From the NCBI RefSeq assembly GCF_001584165.1, contig NZ_CP013233.1:2612620-2676619 (forward strand): a DNA stretch of 64,000 bases, written 5' to 3'. The notes under the pieces were generated by a model. The model was not told the DNA's origin. It worked only from the letters and a program-made list of their open reading frames with translations, and searched no databases. Source of the DNA: Collimonas arenae (lineage in GTDB: Bacteria; Pseudomonadota; Gammaproteobacteria; Burkholderiales; Burkholderiaceae_D). Position numbers and translations under genes: made by a program. Positions 26,587-35,927 of the stretch are shown here, in pieces. The stretch's first letter is position 1. Each line of letters opens with the position of its first letter.

Positions 26587-27311
26587 TTGTTTTTGCGTGG
26601 CAAGTGATTCCGGGCTCGCCGCTGATAGCCGCCGCCAACCGCGATGAATTCTATGCGCGCCCCAGCGCTCCGGCCAGCTGGTGGCAAGATCATCCTGACA
26701 TCTACGCCGGCCGCGACCTGCAAGATGGCGGCACCTGGATCGGCATCACCCGCAGCGGCCGTTTTGCCGCCATTACCAATGTGCGAGCGCCGGCGGAACG
26801 CCGCAGCGACGCACCGACGCGCGGCAGACTCGTCGCGGATTTCCTCGGCAGTAAATTGAGCGCGGCGGAATATGTCGCCCAAATCTCGTCGGATGCCGCC
26901 AACTACAACGGCTTCAACCTGCTGATCGGCGACGGCAAGCAATTAATCTGGTATTCGAACAAAGGCGAAGCCGACCCACGCAACGGCCAGCCGTTGACGC
27001 CAGGCATCTACGGCATCTCGAACGCTCTGCTGGACGTATGCTGGCCCAAGGTGGTACGCACCAAGGCGCAATTTGCCAGCCTGCTGTGCCAGGGCGCTCC
27101 TGACGCTTGTTTCTTTGAAATGCTGACCGACACGACCCGCGCCGGTGATTGCCGCCTGCCATCCACTGGCGTTGGCATCGAACGCGAACGCGTGCTGTCG
27201 TCGGTATTCATTGAATCGCCTGATTACGGCACCCGCGCTTCGACCCTGGTCAGGATCCAAGCCAACGGCAGCGCCATGCTGCATGAAAGAATTGTTCCCG
27301 TGCCACAGTAA
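26577..27311 (+). CDS. NRDE family (TANGO2-like) protein
   Basis: A 244-residue protein beginning MCLIVFAWQ and carrying AANRDEFYARPSAPASWW, the NRDE signature, then GGTWIGITRSGRFAAITNVR and RGRLVADFL. Cys2 after Met removal is typical of N-terminal-nucleophile-like members. Human TANGO2 and bacterial relatives have been linked to heme or lipid handling, but the reaction is not settled. The gene overlaps the DUF4936 gene, forming a ygfZ-DUF4936-NRDE unit. Confidence 0.85.
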   Translation: MCLIVFAWQVIPGSPLIAAANRDEFYARPSAPASWWQDHPDIYAGRDLQDGGTWIGITRSGRFAAITNVRAPAERRSDAPTRGRLVADFLGSKLSAAEYVAQISSDAANYNGFNLLIGDGKQLIWYSNKGEADPRNGQPLTPGIYGISNALLDVCWPKVVRTKAQFASLLCQGAPDACFFEMLTDTTRAGDCRLPSTGVGIERERVLSSVFIESPDYGTRASTLVRIQANGSAMLHERIVPVPQ

Positions 27312-27392
27312 CGCCTTTGCGGTACTGGATGCATTTAACAGATCCACGCAAGCAATACGGGCAGCGCAGCCGATCCTTCAGGAGAGCCAAGC

Positions 27393-28820
27393 ATGTCGTC
27401 ATCGTCGATTCCGCATTCTGCGCAAACAACGCCTGATCCGCACGAAGCCTTACGACAGGTCTGGCACGCGCTAGGACAAGCAGATGCCGCCTTGTCCCAG
27501 GTCTCGCTGAGCGGCAGTGATCCGGTCTTGCCTTCATCATTTGCAGTCGGCACCGCTGCCCAGGTCAGCATTGCCGCTGCGGGATTGGCGGCAGCTGAAC
27601 TGTGGCACTTGCGCAGCCAGGTACGCCAACGGGTCAGCGTTGACATGCGCCATGCCGCTGCCGAATTCCGCAGCGAACGCTACTTCCGCGTCAACGGCGC
27701 CAGCAGCGACGAAATCTGGGACAAGATCGCCGGCACCTACTGCTGCGGCGATGGCCGCTGGGTACGCCTGCACACCAATTTCCCGCTTCATCGCGATGGC
27801 GTGTTGAAACTGCTGCAGTGCGAACACGATCGCGCAAGCGTCGGCCAGGCATTGCAAAAATGGGCAGCCGAAGATTTTGAAGATGCCGCCGCCAACGCCG
27901 GGCTGGTGGTGACCGCGATGCGTTCATTCGACGAGTGGGACCGTCATCCGCAAGGCCAGGCGGTACAAACCCTGCCGCTGCTGAGTATCGAAAAAATCGG
28001 CGATGCGCCGCCGCAAACCCTGCCCCCGGCAGTGTTGCAGCGCCCTCTGGATGGGGTACGTGTACTCGACCTGACCCGCATCATCGCCGGACCGGTCTGC
28101 GGCCGCACATTGGCGGCACACGGCGCCGACGTCCTGCTGGTGACGGCGCCGCAATTACCGGCCATCGGTCCCTTGGTGATCGACACCGGACGCGGCAAAC
28201 GCTCTTGCCAGCTTGACTTGCGGCAGGCAGACGACCACCGCACGCTGAGTCATCTGCTGCATGAGACCGACATCTTTGTGCAAGGCTATCGCCCGGGTGG
28301 ATTGGATGCCTTGGGCTTCGGACCGACAGCGGCGGCAAAAAAACGGCCTGGGATCATTTATGTATCGCTATCGGCCTATGGCCATGTCGGTCCGTGGGCC
28401 GGACGGCGCGGTTTCGATTCCCTGGTGCAGACCGCCAGCGGCTTCAACCATGCAGAAGCGCAAGCAGCACATAGCGAACAACCCAAACCACTGCCGATGC
28501 AGGTGCTGGATCACGCGGCCGGCTACCTGATGGCGGCGGGCGCCATGAGTGCGCTGGCAAGGCGGGTAACCGAAGGCGGCAGCTGGCATGTACGGGTATC
28601 GCTGGCGCAAACCGGGAACTGGCTGCGCCAGTTGGGCCGCATCGAAAATGGCCAGGCTACCGCCGATAGCGGTTTCGAACAAGTGCAGGATCTGCTGGAA
28701 CACAGCGATTCGGGTTTCGGCCGCCTGACTGCCGTCACGCATGCTGCGCACCTATCGGCAACGCCGGCTTACTGGGCGCGGCCTTCGGTTCCTCTGGGAA
28801 CCGATGCCGCAAGCTGGTAA
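27393..28820 (+). CDS. CaiB/BaiF family III CoA-transferase with permuted layout
   Basis: A 475-residue protein behind an AGGAG site. The C-terminal 270 residues contain the family's usual N-terminal region: GVRVLDLTRIIAGPVCGRTLAAHGADVLLV, IDTGRGKRSCQLDL, YVSLSAYGHVGPWAGRRGFDSL with the catalytic Asp in GFD. The preceding 200 residues look like the family's small domain that normally comes later (AGTYCCGDGRWVRLHTNFPL, AAEDFEDAAANAGLVVTAMR). The order is thus reversed, as in a circular permutation. Family III enzymes move CoA between carboxylic acids; the substrate is unknown. Confidence 0.8.
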   Translation: MSSSSIPHSAQTTPDPHEALRQVWHALGQADAALSQVSLSGSDPVLPSSFAVGTAAQVSIAAAGLAAAELWHLRSQVRQRVSVDMRHAAAEFRSERYFRVNGASSDEIWDKIAGTYCCGDGRWVRLHTNFPLHRDGVLKLLQCEHDRASVGQALQKWAAEDFEDAAANAGLVVTAMRSFDEWDRHPQGQAVQTLPLLSIEKIGDAPPQTLPPAVLQRPLDGVRVLDLTRIIAGPVCGRTLAAHGADVLLVTAPQLPAIGPLVIDTGRGKRSCQLDLRQADDHRTLSHLLHETDIFVQGYRPGGLDALGFGPTAAAKKRPGIIYVSLSAYGHVGPWAGRRGFDSLVQTASGFNHAEAQAAHSEQPKPLPMQVLDHAAGYLMAAGAMSALARRVTEGGSWHVRVSLAQTGNWLRQLGRIENGQATADSGFEQVQDLLEHSDSGFGRLTAVTHAAHLSATPAYWARPSVPLGTDAASW

Positions 28821-28863
28821 GCGAGCAGATTCATAACCGATCACCGCCTGGGCAGTCCCGCGA

Positions 28864-29289
28864 TCAACCAAATACGTGGCGCATGCAGATGTGCGCAATC
28901 CCGGCTTCGTAGAATTCATCGCCGTCGCGGCTGAAACCATGGCGGCTGTAGAAAGCTTCGGCCTGGGTTTGGGCATTGAGTACGACGGCCGTGTCGCCGC
29001 GTTGCCGCGCTTTTTCCATCAATGCCTGCAAGATCGCCGCGCCGACTCCCTGGCCGCGACCTGCGGCCCTGACCGCCATGCGGCCAATATGACCATCAGG
29101 CAGCAATCGCCCGGTGCCGATGGCGTGCCCGGCCTCGTTGTAGGCAACTGCGTGCAGGCAATGCTCATCCATATCATCCCATTCCAGCTCGACCGGAATT
29201 TTCTGTTCAATCACGAATACGTCGAAGCGTACCGCGCGGGCGTCGGCTTTCTGTACTGCCCAGTTATCTACCGTCAGATGGAGTGTCAT
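28864..29289 (-). CDS. GNAT acetyltransferase (ElaA-like)
   Basis: A 141-residue GNAT protein with VRFDVFVIEQKIPVELEWDDMDEHC, typical of the ElaA/YjcF-type group, the acetyl-CoA motif RMAVRAAGRGQGVGAAILQALM, and the C-terminal AEAFYSRHGFSRDGDEFYEAGIAHICM. The physiological substrate is unknown. The gene is convergent with the CoA-transferase gene. Confidence 0.85.
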   Translation of the reverse strand: MTLHLTVDNWAVQKADARAVRFDVFVIEQKIPVELEWDDMDEHCLHAVAYNEAGHAIGTGRLLPDGHIGRMAVRAAGRGQGVGAAILQALMEKARQRGDTAVVLNAQTQAEAFYSRHGFSRDGDEFYEAGIAHICMRHVFG

Positions 29290-29355
29290 GGTTTAACTCG
29301 TGTATTTATCGCGTATTTAACTCATTTATGTAACCTGCCATGCAGGCATGCCGCG

Positions 29356-29783
29356 TCAACCCGGCTTGATCTTGAGGGCGGCGCGCTGATGCCGGAGGTA
29401 TTTGAATGTACCCATCGCTTTCGCCACCAGGTGCTCGCCGTGCCACAGCTCGGCATCGCAAAAACACATGGTGGTGGATTGATGGAATGCCTTGCCTTTG
29501 GCGACCAGGCGCGCGCCGCTTTGCCCGGCCGGTTGCAGGAAACTGGTTTTCATTTCGACCGTTACCGCCGCTTCGGCTTGCGGGTACAGCGAACGCCGGC
29601 CAGCGCCATGACTACATCCAGCATGGTCATCGACACGCCGCCATGAGTCACTTGCCAGCTGTTCATGTGATGCGGCTGCACAGTCAGCGCTAACTCGGCA
29701 GCGCCGTCGCCCATCGAGACGAACTCGACGCCGAGATGACTCAGGAAAGGGTTGTCGATCGGAAAAATATGCGAAGGAAACAT
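29356..29783 (-). CDS. PaaI-type hotdog thioesterase, frameshifted
   Basis: The first part (NPFLSHLGVEFVSMGDGAAELAL, MNSWQVTHGGVSMTMLDVVMALAG) holds the HGG motif of the hotdog fold active site; the second (AEAAVTVEMKTSFLQPAG to the stop) is in another frame. Restoring one base near 29595 gives VVMALAGRSLYPQAEAAVTVEMK and 142 residues, the usual length. Such enzymes hydrolyse acyl- or aryl-CoA thioesters in the cytoplasm. I start it at ATG 29783; a TTG three codons upstream is also open. Confidence 0.75.
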
Positions 29784-29845
29784 CTGCGGCAATCAACGAA
29801 ATTATTGTGGTCAGGCGGGGCTGGGGAAATTGTGATCGAACCGAT

Positions 29846-30157
29846 TCAGCTCAAATAATCCATGCACTGGCGTGCCTCGCGCACTGCTGCGACGAACGGC
29901 TTGATCGCGACGTGGGTTGGGTGCACCTGGTACGCATCCAACGCTTCGACGGAAACAAATTCGGAATTCAGCAAAACGTCATAAGTCGCTTCCAAGCCAG
30001 GCTGTGCGATCACTGCCTCGAACTTCAGAATGCCAGGTACGATTTCGGCGCAGCTGTCCAGCAGGGCCTTGAGTTTCCGTGCGTTGGTCGCCTTGTCGGC
30101 GCCTTCCGCCTGCTCTTTCAGTTTCCACAATACGATGTGTTTGAGGGTAGCGCTCAT
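29846..30157 (-). CDS. Dabb (stress-responsive A/B barrel) domain protein
   Basis: A 103-residue protein with the Dabb pattern LKHIVLWKLKEQAEG at the start, a central YDVLLNSEFVSVEALDAYQVHPTHVAI and the ending REARQCMDYLS. The ferredoxin-like barrel forms dimers; members act as small enzymes or as stress proteins. It may be co-transcribed with the downstream thioesterase gene 62 bases away. Confidence 0.85.
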   Translation of the reverse strand: MSATLKHIVLWKLKEQAEGADKATNARKLKALLDSCAEIVPGILKFEAVIAQPGLEATYDVLLNSEFVSVEALDAYQVHPTHVAIKPFVAAVREARQCMDYLS

Positions 30158-30273
30158 AAGAATTTCCGCTCTGGTAGGTAGTTAATGGCTATTCAGCCCG
30201 CCATTTTACATTTATCACCAGCCATTGCGTCCGCATGTAGCAATTGTATCGAGGCTAATGGACATAAAGGCAT

Positions 30274-30873
30274 CTATTCGGTCAGTAATTTATAGGCAAT
30301 CGTCCACATCGTGATGCCAACCACAACTTCCAGCACACGCCACGACATCGGCCGCGCGAAAACCGGCCGCAGCCAGCTCGCCGCGTACCCGAGCGAGAAA
30401 AAGAAAACAAACGACGCCAGCATGGCGCCACCGGCAAACATTGTCCTTTCGCCGGGAAATTGGGTTGATATCGAACCGATCAACAGCACCGTATCCAGAT
30501 AGACATGCGGATTGAGCCAGGTCAATGCGGCACAAGTCAGCAGCGTCGGCAGCAACGCCGCCTTCACATGTTCGGATTGCAGTAACACATCTGTCGATTT
30601 CCAGGCTGCCACGAAACTTTTGACGCCGTACAAAATCAGGAATGCCGCACCACCATAGCGCATGACAGTGGTCAACCAAGGCGCCCGCTCGATGAGAATC
30701 GACAAACCCATGACGCCCAACAGTATCAGGATAGCGTCGGATGCGGCGCAGGTCAGACAAACCAGGAATACATGCTCGCGCCTGAGCCCCTGTTTGAGGA
30801 CAAAGGCATTTTGGGCGCCAATGGCAAGGATAAGCGAGAGGCCGAGAGAGAAACCAGAAATTGCTGCGTTCAT
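30274..30873 (-). CDS. argO: LysE/ArgO family amino-acid exporter
   Basis: A 199-residue membrane protein with six hydrophobic segments. The N-terminal SLILAIGAQNAFVLKQGLRREHVF is the family signature of basic amino acid exporters, and LTWLNPHVYLDTVLLIGS follows in the fourth segment. It expels arginine or lysine across the inner membrane. No divergent ArgP regulator lies nearby. Confidence 0.88.
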   Translation of the reverse strand: MNAAISGFSLGLSLILAIGAQNAFVLKQGLRREHVFLVCLTCAASDAILILLGVMGLSILIERAPWLTTVMRYGGAAFLILYGVKSFVAAWKSTDVLLQSEHVKAALLPTLLTCAALTWLNPHVYLDTVLLIGSISTQFPGERTMFAGGAMLASFVFFFSLGYAASWLRPVFARPMSWRVLEVVVGITMWTIAYKLLTE

Positions 30874-30917
30874 GAATACATTGAAAAAGATGCGGTATCG
30901 CTTATCGTCATGTTGAA

Positions 30918-33896
30918 TTAATGCAATCCCGATGACGGGAAATCGTCATCTTCGCCAGCCGCCCAGACAGGCCCGCCAATACGCCTGTCCGCCACGAAGC
31001 GCAGCAATGCCGGATCTGTAATGAAACTGGCGGCCGACTGCGCGGTCAATATGGCGTCAGGCGATTGCGGCATGGCGACGATATAACCTTGCACGTAGTC
31101 GACTCCCAGTTTCGCCAGGGCCTCGATCATCGCACAATCCTCCACCCATTCAGCAATACTTTTCATGCCGAGGTTACGCGCCAGCTCGACGATCGCTTCG
31201 ACGATCGCTTCATTTGCCGGATGCGTACTCATGCTTTGAATGAACGCGCCGTCAATTTTCAAGGCGTCGGCCGACAGGCTCTTCAGATAGGTGAAAGAGG
31301 TATAGCCGGCGCCAAAATCGTCGAGTGCGACTTTGGCGCCGAGAGACTGCAGACGATCGATGAAGCGGCCGGTATGCTCCAGATCGTGCAACGCGACGCT
31401 TTCCGTTATTTCGATACAGAGCAACGGCACGACCTGCGGATGGCGATGCAATATCGTGAAAATGTCCTGGACGAATTTTTCGTCGTTGAGCGAAGCCCCG
31501 CTCAAATTGACGCAAACGAATTTTGTCCGCGTCAATTGAGACTGGTTTTTCGCCAGCCAATCCAGCACCGTCGACATGACCCAGCGGTCAATCGCGCCGA
31601 TATTGCCGTTCTCTTCTGCCGCTGCGACCACCTTGGTCGCCGGCACTACGCGGTTGTCGGCATCGCGCAGCCTCAACAGCACTTCGAAATTGAGCGACTC
31701 TTCCGGCTCACGCAGCGACATGATCGGCTGCATCTCTACAAACAAGCCCGCCGGCAGGAATTCGCCGCCCAGCTTTTCGATCAGGCTGAGTTCTTCCAGC
31801 CGCTCCAGGAATACCGGCGCATTCTTGTGATACACAACGACGTGCTCGTCATGCGCCTTCTTCGCTTCCCGGCAAGCTCGGTCGGCCGCTGAAATGGCAT
31901 CCTGCACGCGCATGCTGCCATCCACTTCGATCAATCCGATCGATCCCTTCACCTGGAATGCGCGGGCGCCGATGTGATACGACTGATAGCTGATCTTCCG
32001 GATGATGGCCGAGCATATCGCCGTCGCATCCTCTATTTTGGTGTCCTGGAACAGGATGATGAATTCGTCGCCGCCGATGCGACCGATATGGCCGTTGCGA
32101 TCCAGCGATTGTTCAACGCGATCGCACAACTGCTTCAAGACTTCGTCGCCGGATTGGTGTCCGAATAGGTCGTTGATCAGTTTGAAACGATCCAGATCGA
32201 GATACGCCAGGGCTAAAGGCCGATCAACGCATTGCCGCTCGATCGCCTGCTCCAGCAAGATCTCTATGCCACGTCGGTTGAGTACACCGGTCAACGGATC
32301 GTGTTCTGCAAGAAAGCGTAGTCGCTCTACCGCCTGCGAACGATCCGTGATGTCCTGCAACGAACCCTCGATCCGGCCGTTGGCAAAGGTCGCCCTGACC
32401 AGATAGAAGCTGGCGTTGCCGTCAGGACCGGTAATCCCACGCAATTCGGCTTCATTACCACCGGTTCCGGACACAATCTTGAGCAGCTTGTCGCGCGCTC
32501 CAGGCTGGAAATAATCGTCCCATTTTTTTAGCTGCTGATCGGCGCCATCCCTTCCCAGGATTTTTTCCAGGGCAAGATTGGTGCGCACAAACCGACCATC
32601 CGCATCCAGCGTAAACAATCCGATTGGAGTGACCTCGTAGGTTGTCCGCAACTCGGCCTGCGCGATCGCCAGTTCACGCTTCCCTGCCCGCATTTGTTCG
32701 GCAAAGGCAAACGATGCCATCAAGCTCGATAACAACGCCGCGATGACATTGTTCGGCACTTCATCCAGGGTCTTGATGCCAAATGCTGCGGCAAAAACTT
32801 CTTCCACCCGCGTAAACAACACCACGAACATGGAGGCGCAATACCAGAGTACCGCACGCGTACGGGCCAACCAAACAATCCGGGCCAGCAAAAACACCAA
32901 TATGACAATCCCTACGACAGTCCAGACCCACAGGATCGGCAGAAACTGCCGGTATGGCAAAACCACTGCCGCCCCCAACAGTATCAAGCCAAGCCAGCGC
33001 AGGATATCCTGCAGGATTGCGAATCCGACCTGTTTTAACTCAGCCTGGAACAATCTTCCAAACAGAGTAAAGGTCACAATGTAATACGTGGCAAAAGTGA
33101 ACTGCCGCAACCAAGGCAGCCACGGATTGGGAATGGTCCAGACAAGCCAATGGGCATCCCATCCCATGGCGTTGGCGCCAAGGCGCAAATTACCCAGTAG
33201 CCAGACTGCAAACAACACGTACATCCATTCGCGGTTGATCAATGCCGCTACCAGCACGAACAAAGTCAACGTCAGCAGGCCCCCTTCCAGCAAACCGATG
33301 CCACGATAAAACTCGTTTTGCGACTGTTCAAACTCTTTGCTCTCCCACTGGCGCACCGAGATCCGTGCCGGTCCGGAGAAGGTTCCTTTGCAAATCACGT
33401 TAGTTGCAGCCGCGAGGTGCCCCAGCATCAGGACGAACCCTGTCTTTTCGGCCCGCATTTGCCCTTCCAGCAGATCGCGGGTGCCGGCGCCCAGCAAGCG
33501 CGCGCCCGGCATTTCCCAGCAACTTACCTGCTGCGCATGCCGGGACGGCAATTCAATTTCGGTTTGCGCATTTCCATCATTCGGCGACACCTGGAAAGAA
33601 AACCAGAATGGCGTCTCCAACAATTGCGTGTCGCGATAGGGCTGCAATGGCGTGTCAGCCAACTGCTGAAATGCCTGCTCGGGCAGCAAGCGCTGCTCTG
33701 AATCACTCAATGCATGAAATAACGACGGACTGGGGTTGCGATGCCCAAAGCGGCTATCGAGCGTGGCGAACGCAACCACGGTCAGCACAATGATCATTAC
33801 CGGCACCAATACAACCGAAAAATAAAAGCCGGCCCAATCTTGAGACTTGAGGGCAGTCATACGGCTTTTCGGTGTATCGGCGTGAAATAACCACAT
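30918..33896 (-). CDS. 7TM-sensor GGDEF-EAL protein (c-di-GMP turnover)
   Basis: A 992-residue protein: N-terminal helix, periplasmic domain (about residues 50-200), seven hydrophobic segments of 7TMR-DISM type (about 205-410), a PAS domain (YEVTPIGLFTLDADGRFVRTN), then GGDEF and EAL domains. The GGDEF site is intact (RIGGDEFIIL). The EAL signature reads FEVLLR (EVL), and the other phosphodiesterase residues are present: NLSGASL, EITES, DDFGAGYTS, KIDGAFI, EWVED and VQGYIVAMP. It could both make and degrade c-di-GMP in response to a periplasmic ligand. It is followed by a leftward amino acid exporter gene. Confidence 0.9.
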   Translation of the reverse strand: MWLFHADTPKSRMTALKSQDWAGFYFSVVLVPVMIIVLTVVAFATLDSRFGHRNPSPSLFHALSDSEQRLLPEQAFQQLADTPLQPYRDTQLLETPFWFSFQVSPNDGNAQTEIELPSRHAQQVSCWEMPGARLLGAGTRDLLEGQMRAEKTGFVLMLGHLAAATNVICKGTFSGPARISVRQWESKEFEQSQNEFYRGIGLLEGGLLTLTLFVLVAALINREWMYVLFAVWLLGNLRLGANAMGWDAHWLVWTIPNPWLPWLRQFTFATYYIVTFTLFGRLFQAELKQVGFAILQDILRWLGLILLGAAVVLPYRQFLPILWVWTVVGIVILVFLLARIVWLARTRAVLWYCASMFVVLFTRVEEVFAAAFGIKTLDEVPNNVIAALLSSLMASFAFAEQMRAGKRELAIAQAELRTTYEVTPIGLFTLDADGRFVRTNLALEKILGRDGADQQLKKWDDYFQPGARDKLLKIVSGTGGNEAELRGITGPDGNASFYLVRATFANGRIEGSLQDITDRSQAVERLRFLAEHDPLTGVLNRRGIEILLEQAIERQCVDRPLALAYLDLDRFKLINDLFGHQSGDEVLKQLCDRVEQSLDRNGHIGRIGGDEFIILFQDTKIEDATAICSAIIRKISYQSYHIGARAFQVKGSIGLIEVDGSMRVQDAISAADRACREAKKAHDEHVVVYHKNAPVFLERLEELSLIEKLGGEFLPAGLFVEMQPIMSLREPEESLNFEVLLRLRDADNRVVPATKVVAAAEENGNIGAIDRWVMSTVLDWLAKNQSQLTRTKFVCVNLSGASLNDEKFVQDIFTILHRHPQVVPLLCIEITESVALHDLEHTGRFIDRLQSLGAKVALDDFGAGYTSFTYLKSLSADALKIDGAFIQSMSTHPANEAIVEAIVELARNLGMKSIAEWVEDCAMIEALAKLGVDYVQGYIVAMPQSPDAILTAQSAASFITDPALLRFVADRRIGGPVWAAGEDDDFPSSGLH

Positions 33897-34026
33897 AAAC
33901 TTCGTATCCAGAGTGAGAGGGTTCTACTGTACTGTAAAAAAAAGACACATTATTTATTTTTAACAATAGTACCCCCTCGGTGAGGACTTTGATAAAGCAG
34001 CCGGTTCGGATGCTTAATCCACCGAT

Positions 34027-34842
34027 TTATCGCGTCCCGATTCCACCATCCCTGGCAATGCGACTGTTGAGCAAGGATTTGATTTCGTCCAGCGTATTGG
34101 GCGGTTGATCGAGCGTCAAATCCGGATGCCGCATCTCGAACATCAAGTCAAACAGCGGATGGGATGCTGCGGCCCAACGCTCCCTGGCCGTCGCCACTTC
34201 AAAAGCCATTACCCGATGCGGCAGGTTGCCTACATGCCGCATCGGAATAAATTCGCGCCCGGAAAACACGTCCTGGAACAGCAGTGCGTCGTATTGACGA
34301 TCCAGAGGAGAACGCGCGGTAATGACCATCCAATCAATGCCATGTTCAACACAGTATTCAAAATATGCCTTGAACAGCAAAGTTTTGACTACCTTGCCGA
34401 CCTGGCCGGACGCTACGCCCAGTCGTGTGGCCTCAGCCAGATGCTGGCCTTGCAGCCAAGCAGGCAGTGTCACCGATTGCTCCAGCCCCAACGGATGATA
34501 ATGGTTGGTCTGAATGCGCATTGTCCCCAATGGCGATCCATCGAGTTTCGATTCCGCCAGTAACACAATCGTATCTTTGGCAAGATCGGCATCTTCGAAT
34601 CGAATCAGATTTTCGGCTAATTTCGGCAGGTGCCGGTTATATGCGGCATAGCGGATGCCAACCGCTTTCTGCAGCGCCTGCTCATCGTTCACTATCTTGA
34701 TCGTAAACGGCAAACGCTGCTCGGGCAGCGCCCTGACAACAGTTTTCCGCATGGGCGCCGATGGCTTGATGACGCTGTCCTCGGCGATTTGGCCTGGCGC
34801 GGCTATTTCGTGGATTTCATTGATTTCGTGGTCGAGTTTCAT
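34027..34842 (-). CDS. FeeM-like N-acyl amino acid synthase (GNAT-related)
   Basis: A 271-residue protein. After a charged leader comes a GNAT-like core: FTIKIVNDEQALQKAVGIRYAAYNRHL, SPLGTMRIQTNHYHPL, LAEATRLGVASGQVGKVVKTLLFKAYFEYCVEHGIDWMVI. The E-x-x-RLGV segment and the overall layout resemble FeeM, which makes long-chain N-acyl amino acids and is structurally akin to LuxI-type synthases. I start it at ATG 34842 behind GGAG. The gene lies upstream of the c-di-GMP gene on the same strand. Another GNAT activity is possible. Confidence 0.65.
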   Translation of the reverse strand: MKLDHEINEIHEIAAPGQIAEDSVIKPSAPMRKTVVRALPEQRLPFTIKIVNDEQALQKAVGIRYAAYNRHLPKLAENLIRFEDADLAKDTIVLLAESKLDGSPLGTMRIQTNHYHPLGLEQSVTLPAWLQGQHLAEATRLGVASGQVGKVVKTLLFKAYFEYCVEHGIDWMVITARSPLDRQYDALLFQDVFSGREFIPMRHVGNLPHRVMAFEVATARERWAAASHPLFDLMFEMRHPDLTLDQPPNTLDEIKSLLNSRIARDGGIGTR

Positions 34843-35200
34843 TTGGAGTGCTCCGAAGTTGAACGTGTGGTTGACCGTTTTATGCATACATTGCATTACG
34901 GTATTGCCAGATTCTCACGTTCCGGACACTCTGGATAAGCTAAACCTCGTTCAGCGTTGTCATTCACAAACACAGGGCTATCAGCGACGTTGGGGTGATT
35001 GTTTTAAGCACTAAAAACAATGAATGCAAGACAACTAAATGCCCCGTTTAATGCTGTAGTCCCCTCAACCATCGGGCAAGCGCTCAAATTACAATGCGCC
35101 GTCACCCCGTCGGGTAAAACAACTTCATAGAAGAGTGCCGCCTGCTGCTGCTCGTCGCCAGTGAACCGCAGCAGCAGAACTACTCGTTAATCGAGATTGA
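34843..35200. other. Intergenic region, 358 bases
   Basis: Lies between the FeeM-like gene start and the livF stop, both on the minus strand. It should hold the promoter of the FeeM-like gene and the end of the liv mRNA. The only structure I see is a weak CTGCTGCTG...CAGCAGCAG hairpin at about 35141-35178 without a T run. No gene is evident. Confidence 0.35.
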
Positions 35201-35926
35201 TCAGTGCTGCCCACCACCCAGATAAGCTGCCTTGACCGCAGGATCGTTTTTCAGCTTTTCTGCCGGACCATGGACCGAAATTCGGCCGTTCTCCAACACG
35301 TAGCCATAATCGGCAACGTGCAAGGCTGCGGCGGCGAATTGCTCGACCAGCAGCATTGTCACCCCTTCCGCCTTGAGTCGCGAAATGATGCGGAAAACTT
35401 CTTCCACCAGGATCGGCGCCAAGCCCATTGAAGGTTCGTCCAGCAGGATCACCTCCGGATTGAGCATGACCGCGCGCGCCATGGCCAACATCTGCTGCTC
35501 GCCACCTGAGAGCGTGCCGGCCAGTTGATGCTGGCGCTCCTTCAAACGCGGAAACAATTCCAGCGCCCGTTCCAGGTCAAGTTTGATGTCGCCGCGCGGA
35601 CGCGACCGGGTAAAGCGCGGAAAGGCGCCAAGCAGCAGATTATCGACCACGCTCATCGTCGCAAATACGCGCCGTCCCTCGGGCGAATGCGCCAGTCCGG
35701 CGCGTGCAATCTTGTGCGAATCCAGGCCGGTAACGTCGACCCCAGCCAGAGTCACGTTACCAGCCTTGGCTTTGATCATTCCGGAAATGGCGCGCATGGT
35801 AGTGGTCTTGCCGGCGCCATTGGAACCGATCAGCGTCACTACCTTGCCTTTCGGCACCTCCAGCGAAATACCGTGCAGCACCTCAACCTTGCCATATGCC
35901 GCATGCAAATTGGAAATTGAAAGCAT
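35201..35926 (-). CDS. livF: Branched-chain amino acid ABC transporter, ATPase LivF
   Basis: A 241-residue ABC ATPase. Motifs: VTLIGSNGAGKTTTMRAISG (Walker A), FATMSVVDNLLLGAF, LSGGEQQMLAMARAVM (signature) and VILLDEPSMGLAP (Walker B). The SPEGRRVFATMSV sequence is characteristic of LivF. I start it at ATG 35926, one base after the stop of the livMG gene, so it is translationally linked. It powers uptake of leucine, isoleucine, valine or related amino acids with LivH, LivM-G and the binding protein encoded upstream. Confidence 0.93.
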   Translation of the reverse strand: MLSISNLHAAYGKVEVLHGISLEVPKGKVVTLIGSNGAGKTTTMRAISGMIKAKAGNVTLAGVDVTGLDSHKIARAGLAHSPEGRRVFATMSVVDNLLLGAFPRFTRSRPRGDIKLDLERALELFPRLKERQHQLAGTLSGGEQQMLAMARAVMLNPEVILLDEPSMGLAPILVEEVFRIISRLKAEGVTMLLVEQFAAAALHVADYGYVLENGRISVHGPAEKLKNDPAVKAAYLGGGQH

Positions 35927-35927
35927 C

